DNA from: Opitutales bacterium
GTDB lineage: Bacteria; Verrucomicrobiota; Verrucomicrobiia; Opitutales; UBA9783
Assembly: GCA_016286235.1 (NCBI GenBank)
Contig: JAEESJ010000026.1
Location: forward strand, 1-41,784
DNA length: 41,784 nucleotides
Reading direction: 5' to 3'
In this document: one piece after another, positions 37,817 through 41,784 of the stretch
Position numbering within the stretch: the stretch's first letter is position 1
Layout: each line of letters opens with the position of its first letter
Notes under the pieces: model-generated
What the model was told of the DNA's origin: nothing
What the model saw: only the letters and a program-made list of their open reading frames with translations
Database searches by the model: none
Translations under genes and position numbers: made by a program

Positions 37817-39652
37817 TCACTCCTTCGGCAGACAAACAAAAGACGCCGCCTCCGCCAACGCATCTCTCCAGGCATTCCGATCCGATTGCAGACGCCGCGC
37901 TTCCCCGATATTGCCATCGGGATTTTTTGAAATGCGTTTGTCAATCTCTAAAATTTTCTTTTTCAGAAAGCGCCGATACATACATTGCAAATGAACCGTC
38001 AGTTGTTTGCGTTCGTTGCCGGGCGGAAGCGGTTGCGCCAGTTGCCGACACCAGCAATCCTCCTCTTCGGCGGACAAATTCCAACGGTCGCGGTTATCCA
38101 ACGGTTCGATGCCGTTTTCGTGAAATTCGCTCAAAATCCGCATCAACAGCCGACCTTCGGTGCGCGTTTCGTCAATCCAATCGAGCGACAGATGTTCCAA
38201 AATCGCCTTTGCCCAATGCGGTGCGTGCAACAGAAATCCCAGCACCTGCCCCTCTAGTTGTTCATAAACGACGGGAGACGGTTGCGGCGACGAAGCGCGA
38301 TTTGCTTTAACGGGCATACGGCGTTGAAACATTTGGAAATCCGCTTCCAAGGCGCTTTGCGGCAGATGAAAGGTCTTTGAAAGTTCGCGCAATAAATCAA
38401 AACGCAACACCGCGGACGTACATTTGGCGATAATCGGAAACATCGCTTGGAGGATGTTGTGCCGAACCGTCCCGTCGTCGCAACCGTTGCGTTTGAAGGC
38501 GTGCACGAAAAAGTCGACGGGCGAAAGAGCCTCATCGGCGAGTTTTTCGCAACCTTTCGGATTTTTCAGCAAGAAACTGTCGGGATCCTCGTCCTTTCCC
38601 AAACAAACGTAGCGCAAGGGAATTTTAAGCGGAATGCCAAGCGTCATGAACCGCAAACCGGCTTTAAGACCCGCTTCATCGCCGTCGAACAATCCGATGA
38701 TCGGCGCATCGTAACGTTTCAGCAATTTCAGCTGTTCTTCCGTCAACCCGGTTCCCTGCGGCGCAACGGCGGTTTTCAGTCCGCATTCGAAGCAACGCAT
38801 GACATCGAGTTGCCCCTCCACCAGATAAAAAGGAGTATTTTTCTCCAAAAACGACCGCGCCTTCGCCAAATTAAACAACACATGCCCTTTAATAAAGAGA
38901 GGTGTTTCGGGAGAATTGACATATTTCGCTTCGTGAGTCGGATCGTTCGGAACATCGATAAACGGCAGGTGTCGCCCCGAAAAGGCAATCGTTCGATCCT
39001 GCAAATCTTTAATCGGAATCATGAGCCGCCCTTGAAACCGCGGCATCAGGTTGCCGTAGCCCCGCTTCGGATTGTAAAACAAGCCGCTCTGTTGCAACTG
39101 TTCGCGCGAAAACCCGGCGTTTTGCAAAAAAACAAACAGCGAACCGTCTGCGGGTGCGAAACCGATATCAAACGTTTTTGCCGTTTCGTCCGAAAAATGC
39201 CGCGTTTCACGCCAATAAACGCGCACCTGCTTTGCAATTTTATCGTCCGACCAAAAATGTTGCTTAAAGAACTGCGTTGCACGGGCGTAAATGTCCAACA
39301 AAACCTTTTTCATCGACACGCCCTCATTCGAACGCACAATCGTTCCGCCGCGCCGTTCGTACTCCAACGGGATGTTGAATTGTTCGCACAGTCGCTCGAC
39401 GCTTTCGGCAAACGTCAGTTGCTCCTTCAACTCCAAAAAACGAAACACATCTCCGGCATATCCGCTGCTGAAACACTTAAAGGTATTGCGTTGAGGATCG
39501 ACAAAGAAGGAGGGTGTTTTTTCGTGCGAAAACGGACTGAGCCCCTTCCAATAACGTCCCGCGGGTCTTAACCGCACGTACGGCGACACCACATCAACAA
39601 TAGACACCCGCTCTTTAATTGCTTGAATACAGGACGATGCAATGAGAGGCAT
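37817..39652 (-). CDS. dnaG: DNA primase
   Basis: [97 protein letters not shown] and [13 protein letters not shown]. Confidence 0.95.
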   Translation of the reverse strand: MPLIASSCIQAIKERVSIVDVVSPYVRLRPAGRYWKGLSPFSHEKTPSFFVDPQRNTFKCFSSGYAGDVFRFLELKEQLTFAESVERLCEQFNIPLEYERRGGTIVRSNEGVSMKKVLLDIYARATQFFKQHFWSDDKIAKQVRVYWRETRHFSDETAKTFDIGFAPADGSLFVFLQNAGFSREQLQQSGLFYNPKRGYGNLMPRFQGRLMIPIKDLQDRTIAFSGRHLPFIDVPNDPTHEAKYVNSPETPLFIKGHVLFNLAKARSFLEKNTPFYLVEGQLDVMRCFECGLKTAVAPQGTGLTEEQLKLLKRYDAPIIGLFDGDEAGLKAGLRFMTLGIPLKIPLRYVCLGKDEDPDSFLLKNPKGCEKLADEALSPVDFFVHAFKRNGCDDGTVRHNILQAMFPIIAKCTSAVLRFDLLRELSKTFHLPQSALEADFQMFQRRMPVKANRASSPQPSPVVYEQLEGQVLGFLLHAPHWAKAILEHLSLDWIDETRTEGRLLMRILSEFHENGIEPLDNRDRWNLSAEEEDCWCRQLAQPLPPGNERKQLTVHLQCMYRRFLKKKILEIDKRISKNPDGNIGEARRLQSDRNAWRDALAEAASFVCLPKE

Positions 39653-40120
39653 TTAAAAGAGGAACAGAATCATTTTTACGTTTTTTGGGTTAAAAGGCAA
39701 GCGTGTTGTAGGAATGTTGCAACTAAAGCACCGTTTTGTGCAATAAAAGAGTTGTTTTTGCCTTATATCGATTTCGCATTTTTAGAAAAACCGCCTTCGC
39801 CGCTGTTTTACAAGAACCGGTCGCGGTGTGTTTCATACGGATGCTTATTCTTGTTTTTTTCGTTCCAGTGACTTTCCGAGCACAAAAAACCGAATACATC
39901 GGCGGAATTTTGTGCGGTTTTCTGCTCCGTTTTTATTCCGCAACGGATTGCTTCCAGTTCCGCTCTTCCCGCTTTTAAAACCAAAAACACCCGAGTACAT
40001 CGAATCTTGTCGCGGTTATTTATCCCCGTTCGGTTTCCTAACGTCTTTTACGGGCAACTCCCGCAATGGCTCTGCATATACAGAGCACTTTGCAAACGTA
40101 CGCCGTTTATGACACGAGAA

Positions 40121-41242
40121 TCACCTCGGCGCCAATTTTCGGTACAAGATCAATCCGAAAACAAGCATAATTGCATTCGGGAACCATGCCACCGCCAAAG
40201 GCGAAAGCATCCCGCGGGTACCGAGCATGCGTCCGAAGCCGCCGGCAAGGTAATAGACAAAGAATAAACCGACGGCTTTGGAAATGCCGACCATCGGATT
40301 GGTGCGGACGCCGCCCAGCGAAAACGGGATCGCCAAAAGCAACACCATCAGGCAAATCAGCGGAGAAGACGCAACGGAAGCGTACGCGATGCGATGTTCC
40401 GAAAAGTGCGTGTTGTCTTCGGGAAAAAAGTTGATAATTTGTTGCAATTCGTGCGCCCCGAGGTGTTTCAGCGGCTTGTGAACGCAATCCATGAAGATCG
40501 GCGTTTCGTCAAAAGCGTCGTATGTTTCTTCCGAAAAAGGCTTAAAGTTCCGAACGACGTCTGAATTTTCCTCGAAATACCAGTGCTTGCCGTTAAAAAA
40601 ACGCCACGTGCGGGTATGCGGATCGAAAGAAACCGCGTGCGCTTCAATGCGCTCCCGCTCGTGTCCGTCGGCATCAAGCATCGAAAGCGTTGTGAACGTA
40701 CCGCGATTGGCATACAAACCGAAGCGGTTGATGCGCCACAAACGCCCCGCTTTGGGATGATGAAAGCAAAGGTTACGGCGAATGCCGATTTGCTCAATAT
40801 CGTTTGCGTGCTTTTTTTGCGCATTGTAATCGATCTGTTGCACAATCGTGTTCATGCGGTCGGAAGCGTACGGTAATAAATAAGCATTGAAGCCAATCAA
40901 CAGACCCGTTAACAAAACAGCCGCAACCCAAAAGCCGCGCGTGATCGAAAACACCGTCATCCCGGACGCCCGCAACGCAACGACTTCGTTGTGCGCCTGC
41001 ATGTCATTGAGGACATACAACACCGAAATAAAGAACGAAATCGGCAAAACGGTACCGAGGCAATTCGGGACGACAAATCCGTAATAACAGAGCAACATTT
41101 TAACATCCGCGCCGCGTTCCAGGAAGTTTTTCAGGTTACGGTACATATCTTCCAGGAGAAGAATACCCAAAATCAGCAAAACCGTTACTCCGAGTGCTTT
41201 CAGCCACTCTTTAAAAATGTAACGGTCAATTAAACGCGGCAT
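40121..41242 (-). CDS. LPS export permease LptF/LptG (YjgP/YjgQ family)
   Basis: MPRLIDRYIFKEWLKALGVTVLLILGILLLEDMYRNLKNFLERG; VLPISFFISVLYVLNDMQAHNEVVALRASGMTVFSI. Confidence 0.93.
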   Translation of the reverse strand: MPRLIDRYIFKEWLKALGVTVLLILGILLLEDMYRNLKNFLERGADVKMLLCYYGFVVPNCLGTVLPISFFISVLYVLNDMQAHNEVVALRASGMTVFSITRGFWVAAVLLTGLLIGFNAYLLPYASDRMNTIVQQIDYNAQKKHANDIEQIGIRRNLCFHHPKAGRLWRINRFGLYANRGTFTTLSMLDADGHERERIEAHAVSFDPHTRTWRFFNGKHWYFEENSDVVRNFKPFSEETYDAFDETPIFMDCVHKPLKHLGAHELQQIINFFPEDNTHFSEHRIAYASVASSPLICLMVLLLAIPFSLGGVRTNPMVGISKAVGLFFVYYLAGGFGRMLGTRGMLSPLAVAWFPNAIMLVFGLILYRKLAPR

Positions 41243-41719
41243 GTTCCCGAAATTTTGAAAGACTTTTTCGAACGCTTCCGAACGACAAAGTTGCTTTTAT
41301 TACAATTTTATACGTAACGGAATTCAAGCGTTTTGCACCTCGCACCCGTCTCCCTCTCCTTCCACGCCTCCATCTCGCTCCGTTTTCCTCTCTCACCTCT
41401 CTTTATCCGTCTTCGCTTTTTAAATTGCCATCGTTTTTCCTTCTCATTACGGCACAGCTCGCACCCTCTTTCTTCCCTGTTTCCCCTTTTTCCTTTTCGC
41501 TTTCCATCTTCCGCACTCACTTTTATCCCGGCACTTCCGGCACGCGTCTTTTCGACCTTCGCATTCCCGTATCCTGATTTTCATCGCCCGTTCTTCCCTT
41601 CCCCTTCCTCTCTTCCTTCCCTCCCTTCCCTTTTTTCCCCTCTCCCCCCATTTTTTTTCTTGCATTTCTCATTTTCGACCGATAATAGAATACAGAGTTG
41701 GGGTCCCGAGAAAGATGAT

Positions 41720-41784
41720 ATGGGACCTATAGAGGTTATTGGGGCGGCTGCAAAAGCGGTCTCGAAGTTTGCGGGTAAGCATGC
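41720..41784 (+). CDS. Possible start of a CDS truncated by the window end
   Basis: ATG GGA CCT ATA GAG... = MGPIEVIGAAAKAVSKFAGKH, open to the last base; AGAAAG 5 nt upstream and an AT-rich gataataga element near 41683-41691. Confidence 0.4.
   Translation, partial: MGPIEVIGAAAKAVSKFAGKH

Noticed and set aside
38447-39571. 374-aa + strand ORF inside dnaG
   Set aside because: Antisense shadow of dnaG, no motif.
41308-41665. - strand ORFs rich in Arg/Lys/Glu/Gly
   Set aside because: Translation of the low-complexity purine strand; no coding signature.
41701-41784. Possible tmRNA or other structured RNA start (ggtccc...gggacc hairpin)
   Set aside because: No conserved tmRNA ends; the sequence reads better as a protein start MGPIEVIGAAAKAVSKFAGKH.
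1-41784. CRISPR array or insertion sequence
   Set aside because: No regularly spaced direct repeats and no transposase ORF found by eye.

Overview
This 41.8 kb window looks like a bacterial chromosome segment from a Gram-negative, LPS-bearing organism. The lineage is possibly PVC/Verrucomicrobia-like, but that is inference only. It is mostly housekeeping genes: lptC-lptA-lptB, mnmG, lpxA, secG, a LolA-like gene, a TPR gene, an FAD oxidoreductase, a UDP-glucose dehydrogenase, a Vat-type acetyltransferase, tRNA-Ser(GCU), bioB with divergent bioD-bioA, a Xer recombinase, der, gatC-gatA-gatB, an N-terminally short pheT, rpoD, dnaG and an LptF/G permease. The accessory content sits in a few islands. 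(1) At the left edge, an EcoRI-type adenine methylase (partial) is followed by a DUF262+HNH nuclease. (2) Two copies of an exported-protein cassette flank mnmG-lpxA. They share a signal peptide, upstream region and hairpin terminator, but their mature domains have diverged. One copy is split by a single in-frame TAG, and the other has a T8G10 homopolymer next to a TTGACA element. (3) A tRNA-Gln(CUG) gene is followed by two degenerate tRNA-Gln-like copies, both with CCG at the anticodon position. (4) A two-gene coiled-coil locus (623 + 804 aa) has a third ORF linked to it through a G8 tract at a frame break. (5) A 360-aa orphan protein lies between gatC and pheT. No CRISPR array, rRNA or convincing transposon was seen. 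Everything here was read by eye from the sequence and ORF track; no database search was run.
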